64,000 nt of DNA from Verrucomicrobiota bacterium (GTDB taxonomy: Bacteria > Verrucomicrobiota > Verrucomicrobiia > Chthoniobacterales > SZAS-18): assembly GCA_025353105.1 (NCBI GenBank), contig JANXRG010000081.1, positions 1 through 64,000 of the forward strand, written 5' to 3'. The notes below the pieces were generated by a model, which saw nothing but the letters and a program-made list of their open reading frames with translations, made no database searches and was not told the DNA's origin. Position 1 is the stretch's first letter. Each line of letters begins with the position of its first letter. A program made the position numbers and the translations under genes. This document shows positions 50,681-60,275 of this stretch, in pieces.

Positions 50681-52510
50681 ATGGCCGACTACCAGACCCA
50701 CGAACACGATGTCCTGATTATCGGCGCGGGCGGCGCGGGATTGCGCGCGGCGATCGAAGCTTCCCGCACCGGACTGAAGGTCGGTTTGGTTTGCAAATCG
50801 CTGCTCGGCAAAGCCCACACCGTGATGGCGGAGGGCGGCATCGCGGCGGCGCTCGCCAACGTGGACGACCGCGACAACTGGCGCGTGCATTTCGCCGACA
50901 CGATGCGAGGCGGTCAATACGTCAACAACTGGCGCATGGCTGAAATTCACGCCAAGGAAGCCCCGGATCGCGTGCGCGAACTCGAGAGTTGGGGCGCGGT
51001 GTTCGATCGCACACCGGATGGTCGAATCCTGCAACGGAATTTCGGCGGTCACCGTTACCCGCGGCTGGCGCACGTCGGCGATCGCACCGGGCTGGAGCTG
51101 ATTCGGACTTTGCAGGATCACGGCATTCACCAGGGAATCGACGTGCACATGGAACACACGGTCGTGACGCTGCTCAAGTCAGGCGATCGCGTTTCCGGCG
51201 TGCTGGCCTATGAACGCGAGCGCGGACGATTCAAGGTGTTCAAGGCGCGGTCGATCGTACTCGCCACCGGGGGCATCGGGCGCGCCTACAAGATCACCAG
51301 CAACTCATGGGAGTACACGGGCGACGGCCATGCGCTGGCCTATGACGCGGGCGCCGAACTTATCGACATGGAGTTCGTGCAGTTTCATCCCACCGGCATG
51401 ATCTGGCCGCCCAGCGTAATGGGAATTCTCGTTACTGAAGGCGTGCGCGGCGAAGGCGGCATCCTGACGAACAAGGACGGTACGCGTTTCATGTTTGGCC
51501 AGATTCCCGACAACTACAAAGCGCAGACGGCGGACAATCCGGAGGAGGGCTGGCGTTACTGCCAGGGCGACAAGGACGCGCGTCGTCCGCCGGAGTTGCT
51601 CACGCGCGATCACGTGGCCCGGTGCATCGTGAAGGAGATCAAGGAAGGCCGCGGCAGCCCGCACGGCGGGGTCTATCTCGACATCGCGTGGATCAAGGAA
51701 AAGCTCCCCAACGCCGCCGAACACATCAAGCGCAAGCTGCCGAGCATGTACCACCAGTTCAAACAACTGGCCGATATCGACATCACGACCGAGGCGATGG
51801 AAATCGGGCCCACGACGCATTACGTGATGGGTGGAATTCGCGTCGATGCCGACACCCAGATGACCACGACCGTGCCCGGACTCTTCGCGTGCGGCGAGTG
51901 CGCCTCGGGCATCAACGGGGCGAACCGGCTCGGTGGAAACTCGCTGTCGGACATTATCGTGTTCGGGAAGCGGGCGGGGGAGTACGCGGCGAAGTTCGCG
52001 CAGGAGCATGACGCGGGATCGGTGGACCAGGCCGAAGTCGAGGAAGCGGCGCGGCGCGCCTTGGAGCCATTCGAGCGTGGCGCCAAGGAAGGCAGCAGTG
52101 CCGAAGGTCCGTACAAAGTGCAGTACGATTTGCAGGAAATGATGCAGGACCTCGTGGGAATCGTCCGTCGCGAGGATGAGATGCAGCGGGCGCTGGAGGG
52201 GTTGGGCAAACTGTGGGAGCGGGCGAAGCGCGTCGCGGTCCATGGTCACCGCGAATACAATCCGGGCTGGCACACGGCGATTGATTTGAAAAATCTGCTC
52301 ACCGTTTCCGAGGCGGTCACGCGCTCCGCGTTGCAGCGCAAGGAAAGCCGCGGCGCGCATTTCCGCGACGATTTCGAAGCCAAGGATCCGGCGTTCGGCA
52401 GTGTGAACACCGTGCTGCGCCGGGGCGCCGACGGTGGAATGGACGTGCGCCTCGAGACGATTCCCGAGATGCCGGAGCACCTCAAAGAAGTGATCAAGGA
52501 GATGCAGTGA
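50681..52510 (+). CDS. sdhA: Succinate dehydrogenase/fumarate reductase flavoprotein subunit
   Basis: 609 residues. FAD-binding: VLIIGAGGAGLRAAIEA near the N-terminus; covalent FAD attachment at His46 in GKAHTVMAEGG. Further family blocks: DMEFVQFHPTG, EGVRGEGGIL, THYVMGGIRVD, and GLFACGECASGINGANRLGG with NSLSDIIVFG. The Arg of the active site falls in the C-terminal half of these blocks. It oxidises succinate to fumarate in the citric acid cycle. Its stop overlaps the sdhB start by one base (TGATG). The direction (dehydrogenase or reductase) is not fixed by sequence, but class II fumarase in the genome and the Sdh1-like anchor favour succinate oxidation. Confidence 0.95.
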   Translation: MADYQTHEHDVLIIGAGGAGLRAAIEASRTGLKVGLVCKSLLGKAHTVMAEGGIAAALANVDDRDNWRVHFADTMRGGQYVNNWRMAEIHAKEAPDRVRELESWGAVFDRTPDGRILQRNFGGHRYPRLAHVGDRTGLELIRTLQDHGIHQGIDVHMEHTVVTLLKSGDRVSGVLAYERERGRFKVFKARSIVLATGGIGRAYKITSNSWEYTGDGHALAYDAGAELIDMEFVQFHPTGMIWPPSVMGILVTEGVRGEGGILTNKDGTRFMFGQIPDNYKAQTADNPEEGWRYCQGDKDARRPPELLTRDHVARCIVKEIKEGRGSPHGGVYLDIAWIKEKLPNAAEHIKRKLPSMYHQFKQLADIDITTEAMEIGPTTHYVMGGIRVDADTQMTTTVPGLFACGECASGINGANRLGGNSLSDIIVFGKRAGEYAAKFAQEHDAGSVDQAEVEEAARRALEPFERGAKEGSSAEGPYKVQYDLQEMMQDLVGIVRREDEMQRALEGLGKLWERAKRVAVHGHREYNPGWHTAIDLKNLLTVSEAVTRSALQRKESRGAHFRDDFEAKDPAFGSVNTVLRRGADGGMDVRLETIPEMPEHLKEVIKEMQ

Positions 52511-53259
52511 TGAAACAGGCGACCTTCAGCATCTGGCGTGGCGACGCAGCGGGCGGAAAGTTTCAGGACTATGAAACCGACGTCGAGGAAGGCATGGTCG
52601 TGCTGGACGCCGTCCACCAGATTCAGGCCACGCAGGCGAATGACCTGGCGTGCCGCTGGAACTGCAAGGCAGGCAAGTGCGGTTCGTGTTCCGCGGAGAT
52701 CAACGGTATTCCGCGGCTGATGTGCATGACGCGGCTGAACGCCCTGCCGCTCGAGAAGCCGGTGACGATCGAGCCGATGAAGGCGTTTCCGCTGGTTCGC
52801 GATCTCGTCACGGATGTCTCGTGGAATTTTGCGGTAAAAAAGCGGATCAAGAAATTCAAGCCGCGGCCGCCGGATGCGCCGGACGGCAGCTGGCGGATGG
52901 CGCAGGACGACATCGATCGCGTGCAGGAATTCCGGAAGTGCATCGAGTGTTTTCTTTGCCAGGATGTTTGCCACGTCCTGCGCGATCATCACAAGCACGA
53001 GGAATTCATCGGCCCGCGTTTTCTCGTGTACGTGGCGGCGCTGGAAATGCATCCGCTCGACACCGAGGATCGCCTCGCGGAACTAAAGGAGGCCCATGGA
53101 GTCGGCTTCTGCAACATCACGAAATGTTGCACGACGGTGTGTCCGGAAAACATCACCATCACAGACAACGCGATCATCCCGCTGAAGGAGCGGGTCGTGG
53201 ATGAGTTTTACGATCCCTTGAAGAGTCTGTGGAAGTTTTTACGTCCAAAAAAATACTGA
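52510..53259 (+). CDS. sdhB: Succinate dehydrogenase iron-sulfur subunit
   Basis: About 249 residues. The N-terminal ferredoxin-like 2Fe-2S site is CRWNCKAGKCGSCSAEINGI and the Cys of PRLMC. The C-terminal 4Fe-4S and 3Fe-4S sites are in CIECFLCQDVCHV and CNITKCCTTVCPE. The order fits SdhB/FrdB. It links the flavin of SdhA to the membrane subunit. The ATG at 52510 overlaps the sdhA stop; a GTG three bases earlier is also possible, and both have an AAGGAG about 8 bases upstream. The next gene starts 13 bases after its stop. Confidence 0.95.
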   Translation: MKQATFSIWRGDAAGGKFQDYETDVEEGMVVLDAVHQIQATQANDLACRWNCKAGKCGSCSAEINGIPRLMCMTRLNALPLEKPVTIEPMKAFPLVRDLVTDVSWNFAVKKRIKKFKPRPPDAPDGSWRMAQDDIDRVQEFRKCIECFLCQDVCHVLRDHHKHEEFIGPRFLVYVAALEMHPLDTEDRLAELKEAHGVGFCNITKCCTTVCPENITITDNAIIPLKERVVDEFYDPLKSLWKFLRPKKY

Positions 53260-53272
53260 ACGGAGGAAAGAC

Positions 53273-53770
53273 ATGTTCGAACTGAAACCCCTTTCCGTGG
53301 GAGCGATCCCCGCGGCTTTGGAAAAAGCGATGCGGTACCGCCTGCTCAACGAACCGGGCGAAGCCGAGAGCATCTGCCGCGATGTGCTGCGCACCGATCC
53401 CGACAACCAGCAGGCCCTGGTCACGCTGCTGCTGGCGCTCACCGATCAGTTTGGCAAGAGCCACGGGGCGGGTCTGGGTCAAGCCAAGGAGCTCGTGCCG
53501 CGTCTGCACGACAAACACGATCAAGCCTATTATTCCGGGATCATTCTCGAACGCCGGGGCAAAGCGCTGCTGCAACAGGGCGGCCATGGTTCCGGCTTTG
53601 AAGTCTATGGCTGCCTGCGCGAGGCGATGACCTGGTTCGAGGAGGCGGAGGCGATGCGCCCGGCCGGAAACGATTCGGCCCTGCTGCGCTGGAATGCCTG
53701 CGCCCGAATCATCATGCGCCACAAGCTCGCCGCCCGGCCGGAGGAGAAGGTCGAAATGCAGTTGGAGTAG
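53273..53770 (+). CDS. TPR-like protein following sdhB, function unknown
   Basis: 165 residues. The first 60 residues resemble TPR helices (AMRYRLLNEPGEAESICRDV, then LRTDPDNQQALVTLLLALTD), followed by SGIILERRGKALLQQG and a helix AMTWFEEAEAMRPAGNDSALL. It starts 13 bases after sdhB with a GGAGG-type ribosome site (GGAGGAAAGACATG), so it is very likely in the sdh operon. It may assist assembly of the enzyme, but I know no characterised homologue. No cofactor motifs. Confidence 0.8.
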   Translation: MFELKPLSVGAIPAALEKAMRYRLLNEPGEAESICRDVLRTDPDNQQALVTLLLALTDQFGKSHGAGLGQAKELVPRLHDKHDQAYYSGIILERRGKALLQQGGHGSGFEVYGCLREAMTWFEEAEAMRPAGNDSALLRWNACARIIMRHKLAARPEEKVEMQLE

Positions 53771-53843
53771 CCCCGAACCATCGGCGCGGCAATTGATCGA
53801 AAACAGGATCGCGTTTGCGCGACGCGAAGCGACATAATTGGAG

Positions 53844-55214
53844 ATGGATGAAAATCAGTGCGAGGACGCGTCCGCGGCTGAGCCCGCGCCCGCGCGCCGC
53901 CTCGGGGCGTTCGACGCCATCATGATCGTGATGGGCGGAATTATCGGAGCGGGAATCTTCGTCAATCCCTCCATCGTCGCGCGCTTGGTCCCGACGCCGG
54001 CACTGGTTCTCGGGGCGTGGGCTTTAGGTGGAGTCGTCGCGCTGATCGGCGCGTTTGTTTATGCCGAACTCGCGGTGCTGAGGCCCCGCGTCGGTGGCCA
54101 ATATGCGTATTTGCGCGACGCGTTTCATCCGATCGTCGCGTTTCTGTACGGCTGGACGCTGCTCCTTGTCGTCCAGACCGGCGGCATGGCCGGCTGCGCG
54201 ATCATTTTCGGGCGATACTTTCGTGAGGTCACCGGTCTCGCCGTTCCCGAGCAGGTTCTGGCGGTGACAATTCTCGCGACGCTTACGATCATCAACTGCT
54301 TTGGCGTTCGGGCTGGCAGTAACGTGCAGAGTGTTTTGATGCTGCTCAAACTGGGCGCGATCGCGTTGTTGATCGGCGGGGGTTGGATTGCCATCGGTCC
54401 GGAGGCGGCGTCTCCGGTCGCGGCGCCGCGGGCGGGCGGCGGGTCGTGGGCGGGATTTGCCTCGGCGATGGTGCCGGTCTTGTTCGCCTATGGGGGCTGG
54501 CAAACGGCGAGTTTTGTCAGCGGCGAAATGCGAAATCCCCGGCGTGATCTGCCGCGAGGTCTGCTCGTGGGCGTTGTCCTGGTTGTCGCGCTTTATCTGG
54601 CGGTGACATTCGTTTGCCTGCGGGTGCTCGGTCTGGAGGGACTCGCCGCCACGACCACCCCCGCTTCGGAGGTCATGCGGCGGGCCCTCGGTGAGCCGGG
54701 CGCCCGGATCATCGCGTTGGGCATTGCCATATCTACGGCGGGATTTCTGAGTCAAGGAATTCTGACGGCGCCGCGCGTTTACTACGCGATGGCCCGGGAC
54801 GGCGTGTTTTTCCAGGCGGTCGGTCGACTCGATTCGCGCAGCCATGCGCCCGTGGTGGCCATCATGCTGCAGGGCGGGTGGGCCTGTGTCATTGCCCTTT
54901 CGGGGAAGTATGATCAAATCCTGAACTACGTTGTGGCGATCGATGTGTTGTTCTTCGGATTGACCGGTGCATCGCTGCTCATCTTCCGGGCGCGGGCGAA
55001 CGCGCCGAAAACCGATGGGAACGCCGCCTCGGAGAATTTTATCCGGGTGCCGCTGCATCCGGTGACGACGGTTCTGTTTGTTCTGATATGCTGGGCGGTG
55101 GCGCTGACAACCATCGTGAAATCTCTGCGCGATGCGGGCATCGGCGTCGGGATCCTAGCGGTTGGCGCGCTGGTGTACGCGGTCTGGCGTCGACCGCTGA
55201 GACCACCGATTTGA
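53844..55214 (+). CDS. APC-family amino acid permease
   Basis: About 456 residues with twelve helices. The first helix contains the substrate-binding GGIIGAGIFVNPS (the unwound GxGIF element), preceded by RRLGAFDAIMIVMG. Other family marks: YAELAVLRPRVGGQYAYLRD, TASFVSGEMRNPRRDLPRGL, and PRVYYAMARDGVFF. It belongs to the L-type amino-acid transporter-like branch that exchanges or imports neutral amino acids. ATG at 53844 chosen; a TTG lies at 53838. It ends 10 bases from the convergent GYF/PH gene. Substrate not assignable. Confidence 0.92.
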   Translation: MDENQCEDASAAEPAPARRLGAFDAIMIVMGGIIGAGIFVNPSIVARLVPTPALVLGAWALGGVVALIGAFVYAELAVLRPRVGGQYAYLRDAFHPIVAFLYGWTLLLVVQTGGMAGCAIIFGRYFREVTGLAVPEQVLAVTILATLTIINCFGVRAGSNVQSVLMLLKLGAIALLIGGGWIAIGPEAASPVAAPRAGGGSWAGFASAMVPVLFAYGGWQTASFVSGEMRNPRRDLPRGLLVGVVLVVALYLAVTFVCLRVLGLEGLAATTTPASEVMRRALGEPGARIIALGIAISTAGFLSQGILTAPRVYYAMARDGVFFQAVGRLDSRSHAPVVAIMLQGGWACVIALSGKYDQILNYVVAIDVLFFGLTGASLLIFRARANAPKTDGNAASENFIRVPLHPVTTVLFVLICWAVALTTIVKSLRDAGIGVGILAVGALVYAVWRRPLRPPI

Positions 55215-55224
55215 CAGACGACGT

Positions 55225-55995
55225 CTACATGACGTCCAATTCACGCACGCCGAAACGCTGTCGCAACGCGAGGACTTCGTGGCGAATGCTCTCACGCAAT
55301 TCGATGGCACGCGGGACCGCGGCCAGATGCAGGTTGGGATTGTTGGCGTCGCCGCTGACGATGTTGATATCGCCCACCCCAAGGAGACGGCGGAAGAAAG
55401 TCTGGGTTGCCGCCGTATCTTTCACGCGGAAGAGCTCGATTTCCTGCATGTCCTTCCCGAGGAGACCGCGGGTCACGCGCACGCGCTGCGTCGTGACCAA
55501 ATAATGCGTTGAACGCAAACTCAGCGCCGCCCAAATGCAGTGCAGGAGACCGACCAAGGCGAGCGCACCGAAGCCGAGCAGGGCCTGCGGACGCGTGACA
55601 CGTTCCGACCAGGCCGGCACATTTTCCGCGAAAAACAGGCCGGCTCCGACGGCGGAAAGAACGAGCAGCCAGGCGAGGAAAACCTTCAGATTGAGAATTT
55701 GCGACGGGCTGCCGCTCCAAAGCGTTTTCTCCTCGGACGGTAGCACGGGGGTCGCAGCCGGGACCGGCACCCCTCCCGTCGCAGGCGCCGGTCCGGCCGA
55801 TGGCAGCGGCGAGGGCACGCGCGATCCCGCCACAAACTCGGGAATTTGATTGAGCGGACGCCATTCGCCCGAATTGTCGGTTTCAGCCGCGCTGCCCGCG
55901 GGAATTTCCCCCGCGAGCACCATGCGTCGCGCCTCCTCGATGGAGTAGGGACCCAGCTGCTGGCCGTTGTGTTGGATGCGGATGCTTTTTGCCAT
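55225..55995 (-). CDS. Membrane protein with GYF-like and bacterial PH domains
   Basis: 256 residues. The N-terminal 50 residues (RIQHNGQQLGPYSIEEARRM, then 'GEIPAGSAAETDNSGEWRPL') are a GYF_2-type domain, a small peptide- or phospho-binding module. A Pro/Ala linker leads to two transmembrane helices (about 102-122 and 136-160). The C-terminal region, LRSTHYLVTTQRVRVTRGLL and 'EIELFRVKDTAATQTFFRRL', 'GDINIVSG', is a YdbS-like bPH_2 domain facing the cytoplasm. Function unknown; such proteins may organise membranes or respond to lipids. Stand-alone gene. Confidence 0.85.
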   Translation of the reverse strand: MAKSIRIQHNGQQLGPYSIEEARRMVLAGEIPAGSAAETDNSGEWRPLNQIPEFVAGSRVPSPLPSAGPAPATGGVPVPAATPVLPSEEKTLWSGSPSQILNLKVFLAWLLVLSAVGAGLFFAENVPAWSERVTRPQALLGFGALALVGLLHCIWAALSLRSTHYLVTTQRVRVTRGLLGKDMQEIELFRVKDTAATQTFFRRLLGVGDINIVSGDANNPNLHLAAVPRAIELRESIRHEVLALRQRFGVRELDVM

Positions 55996-56170
55996 AAGAT
56001 CAGTTCGCGCGCGCTGGCCTCCGCACGTGTACTTGAACGCTCAAACAGGCGTCTGCGATCCGTTTCGTCGCGGAACTCAATCGGCTACGACGGCAACGTT
56101 CGAGGTACCGCGCGGCCTTGCGCTCCGTCGACTATACGGCGACGCAAGCGTTGCGAATCAGCGAAAAATC

Positions 56171-57889
56171 CTAATCCCGTTCCGCCCCGACATAGCGCCC
56201 GTGCAACACCATGGGATCTTCCCACACGCGAAGAATTCGGAACCCTGGATCATGCTCGACCATTTCAGCAAGGGCGTCGCACGCGATCACGACCATGGGG
56301 CCCTTAATGCCGTCGAGCGACTCCACGAGGGTGACACGGTCGCGCTCGTACAACCACGCGGCGTCGCCGCCATGCTCGTCGACCATGCCGCGCGAGAGGA
56401 GGACAAGCGGCTTGGTTGAGCGCGCCTGCTGCCGTTCGACGATTTCGAGTGCGACCTGAAGGGGAAAGTCGTAGCTGTACGCGCGGACCAATGGATCCGT
56501 GATTGTGCGGCCAAAAAACGTGTGGAGATTCGCCGCCGCCAGACCAACCGCGACGACTCCGGTAATCCATGCGGCCAGCGCCCTGCGCGGTCGGTTCGCC
56601 CCGAGAAGATCATCGACCGGAACCGACAGGATCAGCAGCAGGAAGGGCAGCGTGCAAAGAACGCGGTAGCGCTGCGTGAGTGGGGTGAGCGCTCCCGCCA
56701 CGGCCACCGCCAGCACGGTCAGGACAATGGGCCACCAGCGGGCGACGCTGCGACCGGCTCGCACGCAGGCGTAGCAGAGGGCGGCGATGGCGAGCCAACT
56801 GGTCGCATGATCAAAAATTCCCTGCGAGGAGTTGGTGACCGTGGACTCGCCGCCGCCGAAGAAGAGCCGCTGCGCCTGGATCTTTGCGCCGGCGGCCCCG
56901 GCGCTCGCAAGATCGATCCAGGACCGGGCGTGAAGCTCGTCGCCTCGTCCCTGAAGATGCCGGTTTAATCCTTCGACCAATCCAATCGGGTCGCGGCGGG
57001 CGAGCTGCAGCCAGCACACGATGGCGACCGACGCGACGACCGCGAAGAAAAGCGTAATCTCCCCGCGCGCGCTCCAAAGGTGGCGCCATCGCCAATGCCG
57101 GCGATCCTCCAGGACGTGACCCAGCGGTGGACCTTGCGCCAGGAACGCGAGGAGGAAAGCGCAGTTCACAAGACCGACAAAGCGGAACGAAAAGTACTCG
57201 ATGAACAACAATCCGTTCGCGGCGCCCGCCAGCGCCATGAAGAATAACCCGCGTCGATTTCGGGCGAGGAGAGTCGCCGCGATCGCGAGACACAACGTGG
57301 TGATCGGGGCAAACGTTTCCATCGCCGTGCGGCCGCTGGCGATGACGTATGTGTTTGTCGCAAACAGGAGCGTGGCCGCCAGAAATGCGAGCGGCGTCCG
57401 GAGGTACAGGCGGGCAGCGAGGTAGAAAAAAAAGACCCCAACACACGACCAGATGACGAAGGGAATTCGCAGGCCCATCATCGTGCGGCCGAACAGGCGG
57501 AGGCCGCATTCCCCGAGTAGGTTGGTCAGCGGGAATTCCGGATCGAAATGCCCATACATGACGGTATTGAAAGCGAGGCGGCCCGTTTGCGTTTCCTCGA
57601 TCACGCTGCGATCCGCCGGCGGATACGATTCCAGATCGTAGAATCGCGCGACGACGCCGAGCGCGAGAATGGCGATAAGGCAAAGAATCTCGGTTCGGTT
57701 GGTCGGGCGATAAGTCGGACTTGGCGCCGGCGGGCGCGGTTGCAGAATCCAAAGCCAGAGCAGCCACGCGGCGACAATTCCCAAGCCCACGAGAAAGCAA
57801 CGATGGATATCGTCCTCACGCGTCCAAAGGTAGCGGGCGTTTGCGATCACGAGGACCGCGGGGAACCACCTCAGAACGTGGAGAACCAT
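56171..57889 (-). CDS. GT-C-fold membrane glycosyltransferase-like protein (GT39/ArnT type)
   Basis: 572 residues with about eleven helices. The first large loop after helix 2 contains DLESYPPADRSVIEETQTG, where an acidic residue normally contacts the polyprenyl-phosphate sugar donor. The following pattern (FGRTMMGLRIPFVIWSCVGV) matches the PMT/ArnT class. The C-terminal soluble part (about 470-572) is typical. It should add a sugar from a lipid carrier on the outer face of the inner membrane. It shares this class with the genes at 60276 and 62367. Acceptor unknown (protein, lipid A or polysaccharide). Confidence 0.82.
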   Translation of the reverse strand: MVLHVLRWFPAVLVIANARYLWTREDDIHRCFLVGLGIVAAWLLWLWILQPRPPAPSPTYRPTNRTEILCLIAILALGVVARFYDLESYPPADRSVIEETQTGRLAFNTVMYGHFDPEFPLTNLLGECGLRLFGRTMMGLRIPFVIWSCVGVFFFYLAARLYLRTPLAFLAATLLFATNTYVIASGRTAMETFAPITTLCLAIAATLLARNRRGLFFMALAGAANGLLFIEYFSFRFVGLVNCAFLLAFLAQGPPLGHVLEDRRHWRWRHLWSARGEITLFFAVVASVAIVCWLQLARRDPIGLVEGLNRHLQGRGDELHARSWIDLASAGAAGAKIQAQRLFFGGGESTVTNSSQGIFDHATSWLAIAALCYACVRAGRSVARWWPIVLTVLAVAVAGALTPLTQRYRVLCTLPFLLLILSVPVDDLLGANRPRRALAAWITGVVAVGLAAANLHTFFGRTITDPLVRAYSYDFPLQVALEIVERQQARSTKPLVLLSRGMVDEHGGDAAWLYERDRVTLVESLDGIKGPMVVIACDALAEMVEHDPGFRILRVWEDPMVLHGRYVGAERD

Positions 57890-57984
57890 GCAACGCCGAC
57901 GCTCGCGTGCGCGGGTGACGTGTCGATTCCGAAGGACGTGTTTCGACTCGTCTCCGCCCGGTCAACGTGGCAACTTGGAGGGAG

Positions 57985-59796
57985 ATGTCCGTTCCCCTGA
58001 CTGAGTCAAGCGACGCGACCCACGAGTACTTCCGAACGGAAAACCGGAAACTGACTTTTCGGGAATGCTGGTGGCTTGCCCGCGGCTGGCGCGTGATCTT
58101 TCTCTGGGTGCCGAAGGTGCTCGGGATTCCGATGGAGCTGGGGGCGGGACTTCCGCGCCCACGGCCGTTTACGGAACGCTGGGTGGATCCCGCGCAGATG
58201 CCGCGCGAGGTCCGCGAAAAACTCGAGGCGCGCTCACACGAGCTGATGAAACTGGGCTTCGACCTGGCCCATTACCACGTTCTGGTGGGTAATCTCATGA
58301 CGACCGAAGCGGGCGGCTGCTACCTGCTGCACGCGTCGGGCGAAACGGTGGTCACGATCCTCTACGCCCGCAGTTTCGCCGGTCCCGGCGACTTTCACGA
58401 GAGCGACGTCACCGCGTTTCTCACGCCGCTGGCCAACGGGAAAATGCTCGTCACCACCGACCAGGAACAGAAACTCGAATCCGCGCCCGGCGACGACATT
58501 GTGCGCCTGCCGCACACACGCCTGACGGATCTCTATTTGGCGCACGAGGCACGGCTGGGGGCCGCGCGCGCGGCGGGCGAGTTGGCGCGCGATCGGATCA
58601 CCGATACGGCGCAACTCGCGCAAGTCGTCGATGCGCACGAGCAGCGCTCATTCGATTTTCACGTGAAGCGCGGCGTGTGGGTGCCGATGCAGGCGCCGCA
58701 GGTTGAAGCGATGCGGCGAAGGAAGGCAGAGTTCGACGCGCGGCGCGCGGCGGCGCGCGAGGACACGGCGCCCGGGGCGGACATCGATTTTGATGCGGCG
58801 CTCGCGCCCGCGGGCGCGGGCACGGAACGCGCGCTCGCCGAAGAGGCGATGCAGACGCTGCTGGAACGCGAGCAGCCCGCCCGGGGATTCTGGGGGAATC
58901 GCATGGGACTGCTGTTGATCTCACTCGCCGCGTTTGCGGCGGTGGCGTTTTACCAGGAGTGGCGCTGGCAGACCGTGTTGATCATCATCGTGGTACTCTT
59001 CTTCCACGAGGCCGGCCATTTTCTGGCGATGCGTTGGTTCGGCTATCGCAACGTGAGGATGTTTTTCATTCCCGGCTTGGGGGCGGCGGTATCGGGTCAC
59101 ACGCAGTTCATGCCGGGCTACAAACGCGTCATCGTTGCGTTGATGGGCCCGGTGCCCGGCATCGTGGCGGGCGGGCTCTGCTGGTTCATCGGCGAGCGCT
59201 CTGGCGCGGCAGGGTGGACACTGGCGGCCGCCGTGTTGGTCCTCCTCAACGGTTTCAATCTCGCGCCGATTCTTCCCTTCGATGGCGGGCGGGTCGTGGA
59301 CGACACCATTTTCTGCCGCGATCCGTGGCTGCGCGCCAGCTTCGGTGTGATCGCCGGGGTCGTGCTGATTCTGCTTTCGTTCTGGGACGGCACGTTCCTT
59401 TTCCGCCTGCTTGGCATCGTGGTTCTGATCTCAGTGCCGCGGGCCTTCCGGCACGACTTCCTCGCACGCAAGTTGAAGCGCGATGGATTCCAGCCGGATG
59501 CCAAGGTCCCGATCCGCGTGGAGGGCATGGAGACAATCGTGCGCGAGATCGCGTCATCGCGGACGAAGCCGATGGACCCGCGCGCGCTGAAGGCGGAGGT
59601 GCTGGCCGTCTTTGATCGATGGAACGTCGAGCCCCCGTCGTTCGGTGCGTCGGTGAGCCTGCTCTCGATCTACGCATTGAGCATTCTGGCGGCCATGGCC
59701 GTGCTCTATCTCACGATGTTTGTTCGACCGCCGGGTGCGCCGCCGTTTTTTGAAAAGCCACCGGTCCAACCCGCCGAGCAGGGAAAATTGACGTGA
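57985..59796 (+). CDS. M50-type site-2-like membrane metalloprotease
   Basis: About 603 residues from the ATG at 57985 with a GGAGGG site close upstream; a GTG at 57967 is the alternative. The first 290 residues are soluble. The membrane part has the zinc site HEAGH (341-345) in a helix, and the second motif NLAPILPFDGGRVVDD with Asp433. These are the M50 hallmarks: intramembrane cleavage of signalling proteins or release of anti-sigma factors. The N-terminal region has no PDZ domain; it contains a DxxxHYHVLVGNLMTTEAGG block I do not recognise. Substrate unknown. Its stop overlaps the next start (GTGA). Confidence 0.88.
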   Translation: MSVPLTESSDATHEYFRTENRKLTFRECWWLARGWRVIFLWVPKVLGIPMELGAGLPRPRPFTERWVDPAQMPREVREKLEARSHELMKLGFDLAHYHVLVGNLMTTEAGGCYLLHASGETVVTILYARSFAGPGDFHESDVTAFLTPLANGKMLVTTDQEQKLESAPGDDIVRLPHTRLTDLYLAHEARLGAARAAGELARDRITDTAQLAQVVDAHEQRSFDFHVKRGVWVPMQAPQVEAMRRRKAEFDARRAAAREDTAPGADIDFDAALAPAGAGTERALAEEAMQTLLEREQPARGFWGNRMGLLLISLAAFAAVAFYQEWRWQTVLIIIVVLFFHEAGHFLAMRWFGYRNVRMFFIPGLGAAVSGHTQFMPGYKRVIVALMGPVPGIVAGGLCWFIGERSGAAGWTLAAAVLVLLNGFNLAPILPFDGGRVVDDTIFCRDPWLRASFGVIAGVVLILLSFWDGTFLFRLLGIVVLISVPRAFRHDFLARKLKRDGFQPDAKVPIRVEGMETIVREIASSRTKPMDPRALKAEVLAVFDRWNVEPPSFGASVSLLSIYALSILAAMAVLYLTMFVRPPGAPPFFEKPPVQPAEQGKLT

Positions 59797-60257
59797 TCGA
59801 TGCGCGCACCGAGGCAGTGGTGGCGCGCCTGCGCGTGCTCCCGGGCCCGGCGGAGCGCATCGCCGCGCTGGCCGATCGGGCAAGACGCTTGCCCGCTCTG
59901 CGCGTCGAGGAGCGCGTCGAGGCGAATCTTGTTCGGGGTTGCGTCTCGCGCGTGTGGCTCGTCGGCGGGAGCGTGGACGGACGGATGTGGTTTCGGGCCG
60001 ACGCGGATTCAGTCATGGTCGCGGGTCTCTTGACACTGGCTTGGGAAATGGTGGAGGGCCTGCCGTGGAAGGATGTCGCTGCGGCACCGGAAGAGCCTCC
60101 ATTTGTGATGTCACTGGGTTTGGTCGCGCAGATTTCCCCAACCCGTTTGCACGGTCTGGGCCAGCTATGGCGGCGGATGCGCGCGCTTGCGTCAAAGTCT
60201 GTCCGTTTCGGCTGCTGGCAACGGCGGTTAGCATTGGTGCGAAACCTGCGTCCGTAG
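59793..60257 (+). CDS. SufE-like sulfur acceptor protein
   Basis: 154 residues with a GTG start overlapping the stop of the protease gene. The active-site pattern VEANLVRGCVSRVWLVGG (Cys50) is the SufE signature, in which the Cys accepts persulfide from a cysteine desulfurase for iron-sulfur assembly. The helical C-terminal half (LGLVAQISPTRLHGLGQLWR) also fits. About 20 extra residues follow the expected end. No SufS or other Suf genes are in the window, so it may serve as a general SufE/CsdE-type adaptor. Translational coupling to the M50 gene is unusual. Confidence 0.87.
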   Translation: MIDARTEAVVARLRVLPGPAERIAALADRARRLPALRVEERVEANLVRGCVSRVWLVGGSVDGRMWFRADADSVMVAGLLTLAWEMVEGLPWKDVAAAPEEPPFVMSLGLVAQISPTRLHGLGQLWRRMRALASKSVRFGCWQRRLALVRNLRP

Positions 60258-60275
60258 TCGGTTTTCCATCCTCCC

